Part shown: positions 1 through 6,912 of the stretch, in pieces
Layout of the letters: every line of letters begins with the position of its first letter
How positions within the stretch are numbered: the stretch's first letter is position 1
NCBI GenBank assembly: GCA_903921605.1
Contig: CAIXQV010000298.1
Span: 1 to 7,925 of the forward strand
DNA: 7,925 nucleotides
Source: an uncultured Planctomycetaceae bacterium
GTDB taxonomy: Bacteria > Planctomycetota > Planctomycetia > Planctomycetales > Planctomycetaceae
Direction: 5' to 3'
The notes under the pieces: generated by a model
The model's database searches: none
Seen by the model: the letters and a program-made list of their open reading frames with translations, nothing else
Told to the model about the DNA's origin: nothing
Program-made: the position numbers and the translations under genes

Positions 1-639
1 GACGTCACGAGTAATACTGACGTTCTGACTGGTCTTGCCAATCTTGTCAATTTCGTCGATGAAGATGATGCCTCGCTGAGCGGCTTCGATGTCGAAGTCA
101 GCCGCATGCAACAACTTGAGCAGCAGGTTTTCCACGTCTTCGCCGACGTAGCCAGCTTCGGTCAGAGTTGTTGCGTCTCCAATAGCAAATGGCACCTGCA
201 GAGACTTGGCCAGCGTCTTGGCCAGCAAAGTCTTGCCTGAGCCCGTCGGGCCGATCAGAAGAATGTTGGACTTTTCAATCTCAACGTCTTCCGTCCCGAT
301 TTCAAGGTTGTGCATCAGTCGCTTGTAGTGGCTATGCACTGCGACGGACAACAACTTCTTGGACTTGTCCTGCCCGATGACGTACTGATCCAGCTCCTTC
401 ACAATTTCTCGCGGGGTTGGGACGCGATTGAAGAGCTTTTTGGATGATCCGCGGCGGCGGCGTTCCTGGTCGAGAATCGACTGGCACAGCTCAATACATT
501 CACCGCAGATATAGACGTCTTCGGGCCCCTCTACCAGAGGTCCGACTTCCCGGTAGTTCTTTCGGCAAAATGAGCAGTTGGCATTTCTCTTGCCCTGCTG
601 TGCGGTCTTGCCTGAACCAAATTCCTTACCTGATGCCAT
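1..639 (-). CDS. clpX: ATP-dependent Clp protease ATP-binding subunit ClpX, N-terminal part (cut by window edge)
   Basis: ClpX is the cytoplasmic AAA+ unfoldase that recognises substrates, unfolds them with ATP and threads them into the ClpP peptidase. The 213 codons present run open to the window edge, about half of the usual ~420 residues. The N-terminal zinc-binding domain has Cys22-x2-Cys25 and Cys45-x2-Cys48. The AAA+ module follows: a QYVIGQ segment near residue 85, Walker A GPTGSGKT (130-137), a [11 protein letters not shown] segment after it, and Walker B IIFIDE (191-196) followed by IDKI. The ATG at 639 is chosen because it gives the family's normal spacing to the zinc finger and has AAAGGG upstream at about 6-7 nt. 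The commonly linked clpP is not the gene immediately upstream; the next same-strand gene is a small membrane protein 221 nt away. Identification is very secure from the combined zinc finger and Walker motifs. Confidence 0.98.
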   Translation of the reverse strand, partial: MASGKEFGSGKTAQQGKRNANCSFCRKNYREVGPLVEGPEDVYICGECIELCQSILDQERRRRGSSKKLFNRVPTPREIVKELDQYVIGQDKSKKLLSVAVHSHYKRLMHNLEIGTEDVEIEKSNILLIGPTGSGKTLLAKTLAKSLQVPFAIGDATTLTEAGYVGEDVENLLLKLLHAADFDIEAAQRGIIFIDEIDKIGKTSQNVSITRDV

Positions 640-686
640 TGTTATCCCTTTGGATTTTCTGTCACGCGTCTCATACGGCCCATCAT

Positions 687-705
687 GACTTTGGAGTCAA
701 AAGTC
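687..705. repeat. short inverted repeat upstream of clpX
   Basis: GACTTT (687-692) and AAAGTC (700-705) are perfect inverse complements separated by 7 nt. The dyad lies in the 221-nt gap upstream of clpX. On the minus strand it overlaps a TTGACT hexamer that could be a -35 element, with a TATGAG hexamer 19 nt further on. It may be an operator, or simply chance; six base pairs is short. I see no other feature in this gap. Confidence 0.3.
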
Positions 706-860
706 GGAAGGCTGTGTATGAGCCACGTATACGGTTCGCAGGTGGTGGTCGCTCCGGGTTGTCGGCGTCCCTGCCAACCGTGTCTCTTGTCGTTTATGGA
801 TCTCACTCTCCAGGAGCTGACTTGTGTTGCAGTCTGTCATCCTCGACAGGGCCTGCAACT

Positions 861-1499
861 TCAGTTCTCCGGGATGTGTGGATCCCTGTTTGTCGTCATC
901 TGATCCGTGTCACTTGTCCCATCACCTTTTTCGGATTCCGATGGCATCCGGCGTTCGGCCAGATCCGTGGTATTCTGTGAAGGTTCGGGAACATTTGTCG
1001 GACTGGTCAAGGTTTCCGATTGGTCGGGTTCTGACGTCTCGGAAGACCCTTCTTCTGTCTCTTGATTTTGCTCTGCTACTGACTCAGTCTCTGAAGAGAA
1101 AGAATCAACTTTGGAGCTTATGATCGAGGCTGCAGTTTTTGCAGAAGTCCCCGGTCTCTTTTTGTCACCCCAGGTCGCCTGAAGCCGGCCTGTAATTTGT
1201 CCCTTGATGGATCGGAATTCGTCCTCGGTTAGGTCACCCTCACGTCGCAAATCGTTGAGACTCAGGAGCATCTCTCGATCCGCTTCGGCAGGATCAACAT
1301 CTTCGTTTACTCGTGATACCAGGCGAACAATCGCCCAAATCACTACGACCAAACAGGACGCCGCAATCAGAAGCGGAATCCATGAGATATCCGGCAGTTG
1401 CAGCAGCTTCCACCAGTCTGTCTTCCGAGACAGCCAGAAGAATTCTGAGGGGACCTGCCGCTCAAAAAATCTGTTCGAGTATTCGCAGATGAAGGTCAT
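861..1499 (-). CDS. single-pass membrane protein with SHOCT-like motif and acidic tail
   Basis: Counting from the ATG at 1499 (212 aa), one strong hydrophobic segment spans about residues 41-61, preceded by a Trp-rich DWWKLLQLP stretch. A charged helical segment at about 74-104 (LNDLRREGDLTEDEF) follows. It matches the look of SHOCT or short C-terminal oligomerisation modules, where an L-x-x-L-x-x-x-G-x-[IL]-[ST]-x-x-E-[FY] pattern is typical. Residues about 115-212 are Ser/Glu/Thr/Asp-rich, of low complexity and probably disordered. With the SHOCT segment just after the membrane anchor, the tail is likely cytoplasmic, but topology is inferred. The start is uncertain: a TTG at 1610 would add 37 residues including a second hydrophobic patch, and neither start has a clear Shine-Dalgarno sequence. 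The gene lies 221 nt upstream of clpX on the same strand, so co-transcription is possible. No enzymatic function can be assigned. Confidence 0.75.
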   Translation of the reverse strand: MTFICEYSNRFFERQVPSEFFWLSRKTDWWKLLQLPDISWIPLLIAASCLVVVIWAIVRLVSRVNEDVDPAEADREMLLSLNDLRREGDLTEDEFRSIKGQITGRLQATWGDKKRPGTSAKTAASIISSKVDSFSSETESVAEQNQETEEGSSETSEPDQSETLTSPTNVPEPSQNTTDLAERRMPSESEKGDGTSDTDQMTTNRDPHIPEN

Positions 1500-2149
1500 G
1501 AAAACAACGGTGAATGAGTTCCGGCGTGAATAGACACATGAGTAGGTCGTATCATGATCGCAGCCACACCAGTTGAGAACAAGGAAGTTGATAAGCAATT
1601 GAAGTGCCAATGCAAAGACTACAAATCATGTTTAGCGCCTTCCCTGCTTTTTGCAGGCGATTCCGCTGAGTCTTTTCCCTCGGCGCTGTGCTCAGCCGCA
1701 GATTCTGCTTTGGGGGGCATCGCGTCTGCCGAGGAATTGCAAACTTGACAATCTGGCCTCGCCAATGTCTTGTAATTCCTTCGAAGTCAGAATTCACCTT
1801 CAGAAAGCCCCACAACACCTCGGCGGGCGCCGGATGATCTTAAAAGTCGCCGCAAGAGCAAGCGGCCTCGTGGCCAGGCCACTGAGACCTTGCCTTTCTC
1901 TGACCGGCAAATAATGGAATCCATTCAGGTTCAAAGAATGAGGTCGCGGATGGTTGCCAAAGTAGGTCCTTTCCGCCGGAAAGAACTTTTGCCGTAAGGC
2001 GAACTCTATCTGTAATTCGGGGAGGATTGCAGGCTGCAGAACGCTAATGCAGACACAGCGGTCGCGGCACACTGCTAACTCCTGCCCGGCAGACAGCACC
2101 TGCCGAAATAGGCAACGGCACCCTGTTCAAGTCTGAAGGTGGTTTTCTG
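1500..2149. other. gene-free, dyad-rich intergenic region
   Basis: About 650 nt separate the divergent membrane-protein and cytochrome genes. The open frames here (for example 1800-2099 minus and 1651-1914 plus) translate to Arg/Pro/Cys-rich composition without domain character, so I call no gene. Several short dyads occur: CCTGC/GCAGG around a T5 loop (1643-1657), GCAGA/TCTGC (1698-1708), GTGGCC/GGCCAC with a one-base centre (1870-1882) and CTTTCCG/CGGAAAG with a one-base centre (1969-1983). I found no match by eye to tRNA, tmRNA, RNase P RNA or SRP RNA hallmarks. Confidence 0.6.
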
Positions 2150-2178
2150 CTGACAGCCTGCCGCCGCCCCTCTATACT
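2150..2178 (+). promoter_or_regulatory. sigma70-type promoter for the cytochrome lipoprotein gene
   Basis: CTGACA (2150-2155) and TATACT (2173-2178) are separated by exactly 17 nt. They match the -35 and -10 consensus at 5 of 6 positions each. The predicted transcription start near 2185 leaves a leader of about 60 nt to the preferred ATG at 2247. This is the best promoter-like sequence in the window and supports plus-strand transcription of the next gene. Confidence 0.65.
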
Positions 2179-2246
2179 GTGGGCCGCTCCCTTATACGGT
2201 GAGCAGTTCCCGCCGGCAGGTTAACTCCATTCGAGTGGACGGATAT

Positions 2247-3437
2247 ATGTTTTTGAGCACGACGTTCCGAAGAATTCTGACAGAGATGTTCCCTGTCGCA
2301 TTGGCCTGTGCTGGTTGCCTGATGTCGATCGGCTGCGGCGGGAATTCAGCGACTCCGGTTGCTTCCACCGACACGCCGGCCGCTTCTGAACCTTCTCAAC
2401 AGGCGGCATCTGCTACTGTCGCCGCCTCAGAAGAGAAGCCAGCCGCGACTGCATCGACCAGCAAAACTCGCCACAAGCGTGATGAAGTCTGGGTGGACGA
2501 GAACGGCCAGAAGTGGTTCGGCAATGTTCCGATGGACGCATTTTTTGACAATGCCTACGAGGTGGCCAGTAATCAGGAGTCGATTGGTGGTGCAGTCGTC
2601 GCTGTGGCAGATGCTGGTGGAGCAACGGATCCTGCGATGACTCCGGCTGCTGCAGAGGGATCCGACCCAACTGTGGCTGCCGCTTCGGATTCTCCAAAGC
2701 CACCGACGGAAACGACCACGGCACCGGAGGCCGGAGGTGAAGATTCATGGGCCACCTTGATTACGGCGGCCACCATCGACGAAGAGGTCAAATCGATTCG
2801 CAATTTCCTGAATGAGAACGTGCATTCTGTGGGCACGTTTAACTCATCCATGCTGATGATTCCCCCTAAGGCTGCCGCTTTGGGAGCTGTCGCGGTGATC
2901 GTGATGGAGCATCCGGAATCAGTCCCGTGGAAAGATGACGCAAAGTACGTGCGTGACCTTGCCAAGAAGATGAACTCGTCAGTTCTGCAACGCGGTGCGA
3001 AAGATCAGAAACGCATCGAGGAGTTGTATGACGCCGTCGATGCCACTCTGAGCCGATCAAAGCCTGCGGGGCTCGAAGAACCGCCGGAATCAGATTCATT
3101 TGCCGAAGTGGCCGAAATGCGGCTCCTGATGATGCGAATGGAAGAGGCGGAAAAGCGACTCAAGACCGAAGCCGGTACGGAAGGGGCCTTGGGAGAGAAA
3201 AAGGCGATGGTGGCTCACGAAGCTTCTATGATGGCCGTGATGGCAAAAATTGTGTCGATGCCAGCCTACGGATACGGTGATGATGCCAAGTTCACGGGCT
3301 ATGCAAACGAAGTGCTCAAGGCATCACAGGACATCAAGACCGCCGCGGAGTCAGGAGACTTCGCAGGTTATGAGTCGGCGATGACTCGAGTTTCCACAAC
3401 CTGCAGTAACTGCCATTCCGACTACAAGAACGATTAA
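2247..3437 (+). CDS. lipoprotein with C-terminal cytochrome c'-like haem domain
   Basis: The 396-aa product is probably an exported, lipid-anchored c-type cytochrome. The N-terminus has Arg-Arg at 8-9, a hydrophobic core and a lipobox ending SIGC with Cys30. Residues about 32-165 are Ala/Pro/Thr/Ser-rich linker, broken by a conserved-looking aromatic segment (VWVDENGQKWFGNVPMDAFF, about 81-100). Two helical regions follow, about 167-274 and 290-396. The second ends in CSNCH (386-390) only six residues from the C-terminus, the position expected for the haem-binding CxxCH of cytochrome c'/c556 four-helix bundles. The first resembles the second but lacks CxxCH. ATG 2247 is preferred because it gives a proper basic n-region; an upstream GTG (2199) would add 16 residues, and ATG 2286 would remove the basic residues. 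Redox partner and role are unknown; electron transfer or gas/ligand binding in the cell envelope is inference from the family. TAA stop at 3435. Confidence 0.85.
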   Translation: MFLSTTFRRILTEMFPVALACAGCLMSIGCGGNSATPVASTDTPAASEPSQQAASATVAASEEKPAATASTSKTRHKRDEVWVDENGQKWFGNVPMDAFFDNAYEVASNQESIGGAVVAVADAGGATDPAMTPAAAEGSDPTVAAASDSPKPPTETTTAPEAGGEDSWATLITAATIDEEVKSIRNFLNENVHSVGTFNSSMLMIPPKAAALGAVAVIVMEHPESVPWKDDAKYVRDLAKKMNSSVLQRGAKDQKRIEELYDAVDATLSRSKPAGLEEPPESDSFAEVAEMRLLMMRMEEAEKRLKTEAGTEGALGEKKAMVAHEASMMAVMAKIVSMPAYGYGDDAKFTGYANEVLKASQDIKTAAESGDFAGYESAMTRVSTTCSNCHSDYKND

Positions 3438-3453
3438 TGCTCTGCCAGAGAAG

Positions 3454-3479
3454 AGCCGGAGCAACCAGATTGCCCGGCT
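3454..3479. terminator. hairpin between convergent genes, possible bidirectional terminator
   Basis: AGCCGG (3454-3459), a bulged A, then GCAA pair with TTGC and CCGGCT (ending 3479) around a 5-nt loop. This gives a 10-bp stem with one bulge. It starts 17 nt past the stop of the cytochrome gene and lies past the stop of the convergent enolase-family gene. No clean T-tract follows in either direction; the minus-strand side is only pyrimidine-rich (CTCTTCTCT). The location supports a terminator role, but the sequence alone makes it a weak intrinsic one. Confidence 0.5.
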
Positions 3480-3538
3480 GACTCCCCTCAGGATGCTTCT
3501 ATATTCTTGCTGCTTCCTCAATCTTGGCCGCGCACCGT

Positions 3539-4660
3539 TTAAGACCGGATCCGATGTTGTTCGATCAGGTCCCAGTCAACGTCGATCCCGAGCCCCGGTT
3601 CAGGATTCAACGAGGTGAAAGCTCCCTCGATCTTCAGGGGATTCCGCACGATCGAAAACTCGTGATAGCTTGGGCCAAGGCAATCGCCGGGGATTTGTTC
3701 GATCTGCACGTTGGGTGTTGAGACAACAAACTGCATCATCGCCGCGGCGCCAATGTCCCATTCGAGATTGGATCCGATTGTGCATGGAATCCCTGCATCG
3801 GCCGCGATCGACGCAAGCTTTCGCGCCTTCGCGATGCCGCCTTGTTTGCCCGGATACAGCGTCACGGCATCACAGCAGTCGTGCAAAATCAGTTCGCGCA
3901 GATGGACTTCATCGAAGCAGCTTTCGTCAGCCAGCACTTTGATGCCAGTGTCCTGTCGCAGCTTTCTGAGCTGCGAATAATCACCACGAGGAAGCGGTTG
4001 CTCGACCAGCTCAACATTGCAGTCCGCAATTCTCTTCAGGCAATATCGAGCCTGTTCATCGTTCCATCCGCCGTTAGCATCAATTGTAAGATGGTTATCC
4101 GGACCAATGGCTTCTCGCACCGCGTGGACTCGCTGGATATCCAGTTCCGGTCCAGTTCCCACCTTCACCTTGATCGTGGTAAATCCGGCCGCAATTCGCT
4201 GTTTGGCTCGTTCAGCAGCCACTTCCGGAGCATACGCTCCCATGGAGAATCGATTGCGAATCGTCAGCGGCCTGACAGCACCACCCAGCAATTCATAAAC
4301 CGGACGCTGAGCCGCTTTGCCGAGAGCATCCCAGCAAGCCATCTCGATAGCGGACTTGGCAAACCAATTGTCGATTGCCGCCAGATCCATGCGATTGTCA
4401 ATGGCAGGAAGGTCGTCCAGGTCGAAGCCCTGCAGCAGCGGAGCAAAAAGATTCTGAATGATCGCCTGGACACCCCAGACTGTTTCGCCGCTCCAGCGAG
4501 GAGTCGCTGTGGCTTCTCCGGCTGCCACGATTCCTGTGTCCGTTGTCAGTCGCACGACCACAAACTGCGAAACTTCATGACGCCCCAGCGCAGAGATCAT
4601 CCGACGTTCTGCGGTGAGTGGAATACGAACCGGTATAGCTTCAATAGAGGCGATCTTCAT
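3539..4660 (-). CDS. enolase-superfamily enzyme, muconate-lactonizing (MLE) subgroup
   Basis: The 373-aa protein has the full mandelate racemase/muconate lactonizing enzyme architecture: an N-terminal capping domain (about 1-125) and a TIM-barrel-like catalytic domain. Catalytic residues are intact. They are the K-x-K pair Lys164/Lys166 (TIKVKVG), metal ligands Asp194 (TIDANGGW), Glu220 (VEQP) and Asp245 (ADES), and Lys272 in LYPGKQGGI, the opposite-face lysine typical of the MLE subgroup. Members abstract a proton alpha to a carboxylate with Mg2+ help; known activities include cycloisomerisation, o-succinylbenzoate synthesis, dipeptide and N-acylamino acid racemisation. The substrate cannot be told from this sequence, and no menaquinone or aromatic-degradation genes adjoin. 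ATG 4660 has AAGGA 8 nt upstream. The start lies 24 nt after the stop of the propeller gene, so the two are probably one operon with this gene second. There is no signal peptide, so a cytoplasmic location is likely. Confidence 0.92.
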   Translation of the reverse strand: MKIASIEAIPVRIPLTAERRMISALGRHEVSQFVVVRLTTDTGIVAAGEATATPRWSGETVWGVQAIIQNLFAPLLQGFDLDDLPAIDNRMDLAAIDNWFAKSAIEMACWDALGKAAQRPVYELLGGAVRPLTIRNRFSMGAYAPEVAAERAKQRIAAGFTTIKVKVGTGPELDIQRVHAVREAIGPDNHLTIDANGGWNDEQARYCLKRIADCNVELVEQPLPRGDYSQLRKLRQDTGIKVLADESCFDEVHLRELILHDCCDAVTLYPGKQGGIAKARKLASIAADAGIPCTIGSNLEWDIGAAAMMQFVVSTPNVQIEQIPGDCLGPSYHEFSIVRNPLKIEGAFTSLNPEPGLGIDVDWDLIEQHRIRS

Positions 4661-4684
4661 CAGACGGATCCTTCAGGCGAAAAA

Positions 4685-6049
4685 TTACTGTGATTCTTCA
4701 ATGCAGTACAGATGCTGATACGTGCGAATGAAAATCTGACCGTTGGAATACGCGGGCGTTGCACGAGTCATTTCTCCAAGTTCATTGATTCCAATTACTT
4801 GGCACGCTGTGGGATCTGCCTGCAACAAAATCGTCGAACCCTTCATGGTGGTGACCTGAAGATGACCGTCGACCGCCGTCATGGAACTCCAGGACGAGGC
4901 ACCATCGAGCCTTTCCTTCCAGGTAATTTCTCCGGTTGGAACATGGATGCACCACGCGATTCCCGGTTCGTTCAGAATATAAAGGTGTTCTCCAACCACG
5001 ACCCCCGAGCCGACTCGTTGAGGATTTCCTTTCTCATGCAGCCAGACACGCCTGGTATCGGTGAGATCTCCAGTGCCTTCCGCACGAACGGCAATGGCCG
5101 GGCCGTTGTATCCAGCCATCGACACGACGAGATCACCGGCAATCAGCGGCGATGTGTATAGCAGTTTGCTGAGTCCGCCACAGGACCATCGATCCTCGCC
5201 AGTCAACGGCGACACAGCCCACAGACGATCGGGCATGGAGAGCAGCAGAGTTTCAGAATTCCCCTGTGGCATTATCACCGGAGTGCTCCAGGAGCCTCGA
5301 TACTCTTCGTGTTTCGACGATACCTGTTCCGCAAATGTACGGCGCCAGACTTCGGCCCCATCCTTCAAGCTGAATGCCGCGACGTACGAATTCACGCCGG
5401 GACCAAAATTCAGCAGCACCAAATTCTGGTAGATGATGGGACTGGAGCCATAACCCCAGATATGATCGACCTTGCCGGTTTCGACCTTCCACCGTTGCTC
5501 ACCATTCAGATCAAAGCAATACAAACCGGCCGATCCGAACCAGGCGACGATTCGCTCACCATCGCTCACCGGGGAACTTGCGCAGAGCGGATTAGTCTGA
5601 TGGGTAATCTCTTTCTCTGCGTATTCCGCCCCCTTCGTCCAGAGCAGCGATCCGTCACTGCGATCGTAACATCGCAGTTCGCGTTGAGCGGATCCGGTGG
5701 GAGCGTGAGTGATGAAGACTTTGGAGTCGACAACGATCGGGCTGGAATTACCTTCGCCGTCCAGTTTCACTTTCCAGCGGATGTTCTCGGTCTGCGACCA
5801 CTTCTGCGGAACACCGGTCTCCTGGGAGATTCCCGTCCCGAGAGGACCTCGCCACTGCAGCCAGTCGTCCGCGGCCGCCTCGGGTGTCGCAGGCATGATC
5901 CAGATGCAGAGGGCTAAGGCGATCACGGTTGTCGGGGTCCGCGCCAAGCCTCGTGCAAAAACCAAAGCGTCTCGGAGTCGACTGCATTGCCCATGCTTAG
6001 AAGGCCCAGTTTTAGCAGGCCCCAGGGCTGGAATTCGCGAATTCAGCAT
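4685..6049 (-). CDS. exported PQQ-type beta-propeller repeat protein
   Basis: The 454-aa product has a hydrophobic segment at about 40-52 followed by a polar stretch ending in AAA (58-60), a plausible signal peptidase site before DDWLQWRGP. The n-region is unusually long at about 39 residues. The mature part shows eight propeller blades, each with an S-P-[IV] strand and a D-G-x-x-x-W closing motif, starting near residues 91, 157, 201, 255, 299, 346, 388 and 430. Several blades end in GSLLW, GEQRW, GAEVW, GEDRW or GEITW. This is the PQQ_2/BamB-like fold that is very common among exported planctomycete proteins. No adjacent Cys-Cys pair or other quinoprotein dehydrogenase signature is seen, so true PQQ binding is doubtful; a binding or scaffold role is an inference. 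ATG 6049 is supported by AAGGA 6 nt upstream. The gene precedes the MLE-type enzyme by 24 nt. Confidence 0.9.
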   Translation of the reverse strand: MLNSRIPALGPAKTGPSKHGQCSRLRDALVFARGLARTPTTVIALALCIWIMPATPEAAADDWLQWRGPLGTGISQETGVPQKWSQTENIRWKVKLDGEGNSSPIVVDSKVFITHAPTGSAQRELRCYDRSDGSLLWTKGAEYAEKEITHQTNPLCASSPVSDGERIVAWFGSAGLYCFDLNGEQRWKVETGKVDHIWGYGSSPIIYQNLVLLNFGPGVNSYVAAFSLKDGAEVWRRTFAEQVSSKHEEYRGSWSTPVIMPQGNSETLLLSMPDRLWAVSPLTGEDRWSCGGLSKLLYTSPLIAGDLVVSMAGYNGPAIAVRAEGTGDLTDTRRVWLHEKGNPQRVGSGVVVGEHLYILNEPGIAWCIHVPTGEITWKERLDGASSWSSMTAVDGHLQVTTMKGSTILLQADPTACQVIGINELGEMTRATPAYSNGQIFIRTYQHLYCIEESQ

Positions 6050-6133
6050 GCGACATCCTTATATTCGTTCGACAGCAGTTGCGGTACGTGGCAGCCGAGT
6101 TGTCGCGGAATCGCGTGCGTCATTCCAGTGAAC

Positions 6134-6172
6134 AAAAAAAGAGGTTGCAATCTTTTCAGATCACAACCTCTT
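6134..6172 (-). terminator. intrinsic terminator of the tRNA-Leu gene
   Basis: On the minus strand a 15-bp stem (6172-6158 with 6153-6139), interrupted only by two adjacent G-T type wobble pairs, closes a GAAA tetraloop and runs into a T-tract (complement of A6134-A6140). It begins 10 nt after the tRNA 3' end. This is a textbook Rho-independent terminator and should separate tRNA transcription from the propeller gene downstream, which begins at 6049. Confidence 0.93.
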
Positions 6173-6182
6173 CGAGTTTGAA

Positions 6183-6264
6183 TGCGCAAGACAGGACTTG
6201 AACCTGCATGGGTTGCCCCACACGCCCCTCAAGCGTGCGCGTCTGCCAATTTCGCCACTTGCGC
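6183..6264 (-). tRNA. tRNA-Leu (anticodon GAG)
   Basis: The 82-nt gene folds as a class II tRNA. The 7-bp acceptor stem GCGCAAG/CTTGCGC is perfect with discriminator A. The anticodon stem CACGC/GCGTG holds loop TTGAGGG, so the anticodon is GAG, reading CUC and CUU leucine codons. The long variable arm GGG-GCAA-CCC is typical of leucine tRNAs. The T-arm is GCAGG-TTCAAGT-CCTGT. The D-arm region includes AATTGGCAGACGC, a normal leucine-type D-loop. The CCA end is not encoded (TT follows the discriminator), so a CCA-adding enzyme must supply it. It is transcribed toward its own terminator at 6134-6172. No second tRNA adjoins it. Confidence 0.97.
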
Positions 6265-6374
6265 GAGACAGTCAAATTACGAACCGTTCAAACTGGGATA
6301 TGCACAAATGGATGAGGAATCCATCTGCTCCCGGAGGAAAGCTCGTAAGTGCGGCGGAAGGATATCAATCTGAT

Positions 6375-6418
6375 CCGGGAAGATTCAAGCCGACACAACT
6401 CCGAAGAACTCTTCCCGG
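6375..6418. repeat. 9-bp inverted repeat with 26-nt loop
   Basis: CCGGGAAGA (6375-6383) and TCTTCCCGG (6410-6418) are perfect inverse complements. The loop itself can form a further TTC/GAA pairing. There is no T-tract on either side, so it is not an obvious terminator. It could be part of a structured RNA or a protein-binding dyad; function unknown. Confidence 0.45.
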
Positions 6419-6603
6419 GAAATTCGCTCCCGCCGCCTGCCGGACAATCGACACATTCCTGAAAGTCTGGTTCAGCTCACATCCAGAAATTAAGGTGCAT
6501 CCAGCGACGAAACCGCCCCCCAAATTGCTATCGAAACAGACAATTGTCGCCAGATTTGCGGTATCTATCTCAATTTGGGTCCAACGCTTTGTTGGTTTCC
6601 AGC

Positions 6604-6699
6604 ATGTAGGTTGGACATTCTTGTCCGACTGCGTTTCTGCGTCCGACTGCGTTTCTGCGTTCGGCAGGGTTTCGACGGGCAAGAATGCCCATTCTACCT
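6604..6699. repeat. REP/MITE-like palindromic element with 26-bp imperfect terminal inverted repeats
   Basis: The left end (6604-6629) and the inverse complement of the right end (6674-6699) agree at 20 of 26 positions by hand alignment. Each end also contains its own small hairpin: GGACA-TTCT-TGTCC on the left and GGGCA-AGAA-TGCCC on the right. The space between is filled by 18-bp tandem repeats. No open frame looks like a transposase, so any mobility would be non-autonomous. It most resembles a REP/BIME or MITE-type intergenic element; whether other copies exist in the genome cannot be seen here. Confidence 0.7.
6624..6677. repeat. 18-bp tandem repeat, two exact copies plus one degenerate copy
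   Basis: TCCGACTGCGTTTCTGCG occurs exactly at 6624-6641 and again at 6642-6659. A third unit at 6660-6677 matches at 12 of 18 positions. The array starts inside the left inverted repeat of the 6604-6699 element and ends inside the right one, so it appears to be internal expansion of that element. With no spacers between units this is not a CRISPR array. Confidence 0.9.
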
Positions 6700-6912
6700 G
6701 AACTGCAAGCGTTGACACCGCAATGGTCAGTGCTCTGGCGTGAATCTATGGGCGATTCGTACCTTGAGCGTGGGCTCCGTTTCCGCACCTGAGGTTTCTC
6801 ATTTCCACAAAGTATTTTGGTGCTTGAGTTTCCGGCGAAGTTTCGTCACCATGCACGGTAATTGACTCCGGGCAAATGGTAGCTGATCTTTCAATTGTCC
6901 GGGAATCCTTAA

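Noticed and set aside
444..980. 178-codon open frame on the plus strand
   Set aside because: It spans the antisense of the clpX start, the gap and the end of the membrane-protein gene, with no recognisable domain.
1800..2099. 99-codon minus-strand frame in the intergenic region
   Set aside because: Composition rich in Arg, Pro and Cys without hydrophobic pattern or motif; no Shine-Dalgarno sequence; it looks like translated non-coding DNA.
3842..4693. 283-codon open frame on the plus strand
   Set aside because: It is antisense to the MLE-type enzyme, whose catalytic motifs are intact in the minus frame. Its translation has no domain character.
5309..5917. 202-codon open frame on the plus strand
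   Set aside because: Antisense to the propeller gene, which shows eight clear repeats in the other strand; a by-product of GC-rich codon use.
4685..6049. Calling the propeller protein a PQQ-dependent alcohol dehydrogenase
   Set aside because: It is shorter than such dehydrogenases (about 600 aa), has no adjacent Cys-Cys pair and no haem motif; only the repeat fold is shared.
6624..6677. Possible small CRISPR array
   Set aside because: The 18-bp units abut directly with no spacers, and no cas gene is present; it is a simple tandem repeat.
6198..6701. 167-codon plus-strand frame
   Set aside because: It begins inside the antisense of the tRNA-Leu gene and runs through the palindromic element; no protein character.
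6365..6718. 117-codon minus-strand frame with Asn/Ala/Glu repeats
   Set aside because: The repetitive part is just the 18-bp tandem repeat translated. The start is a GTG at the edge of the palindromic element, and the rest has no domain.
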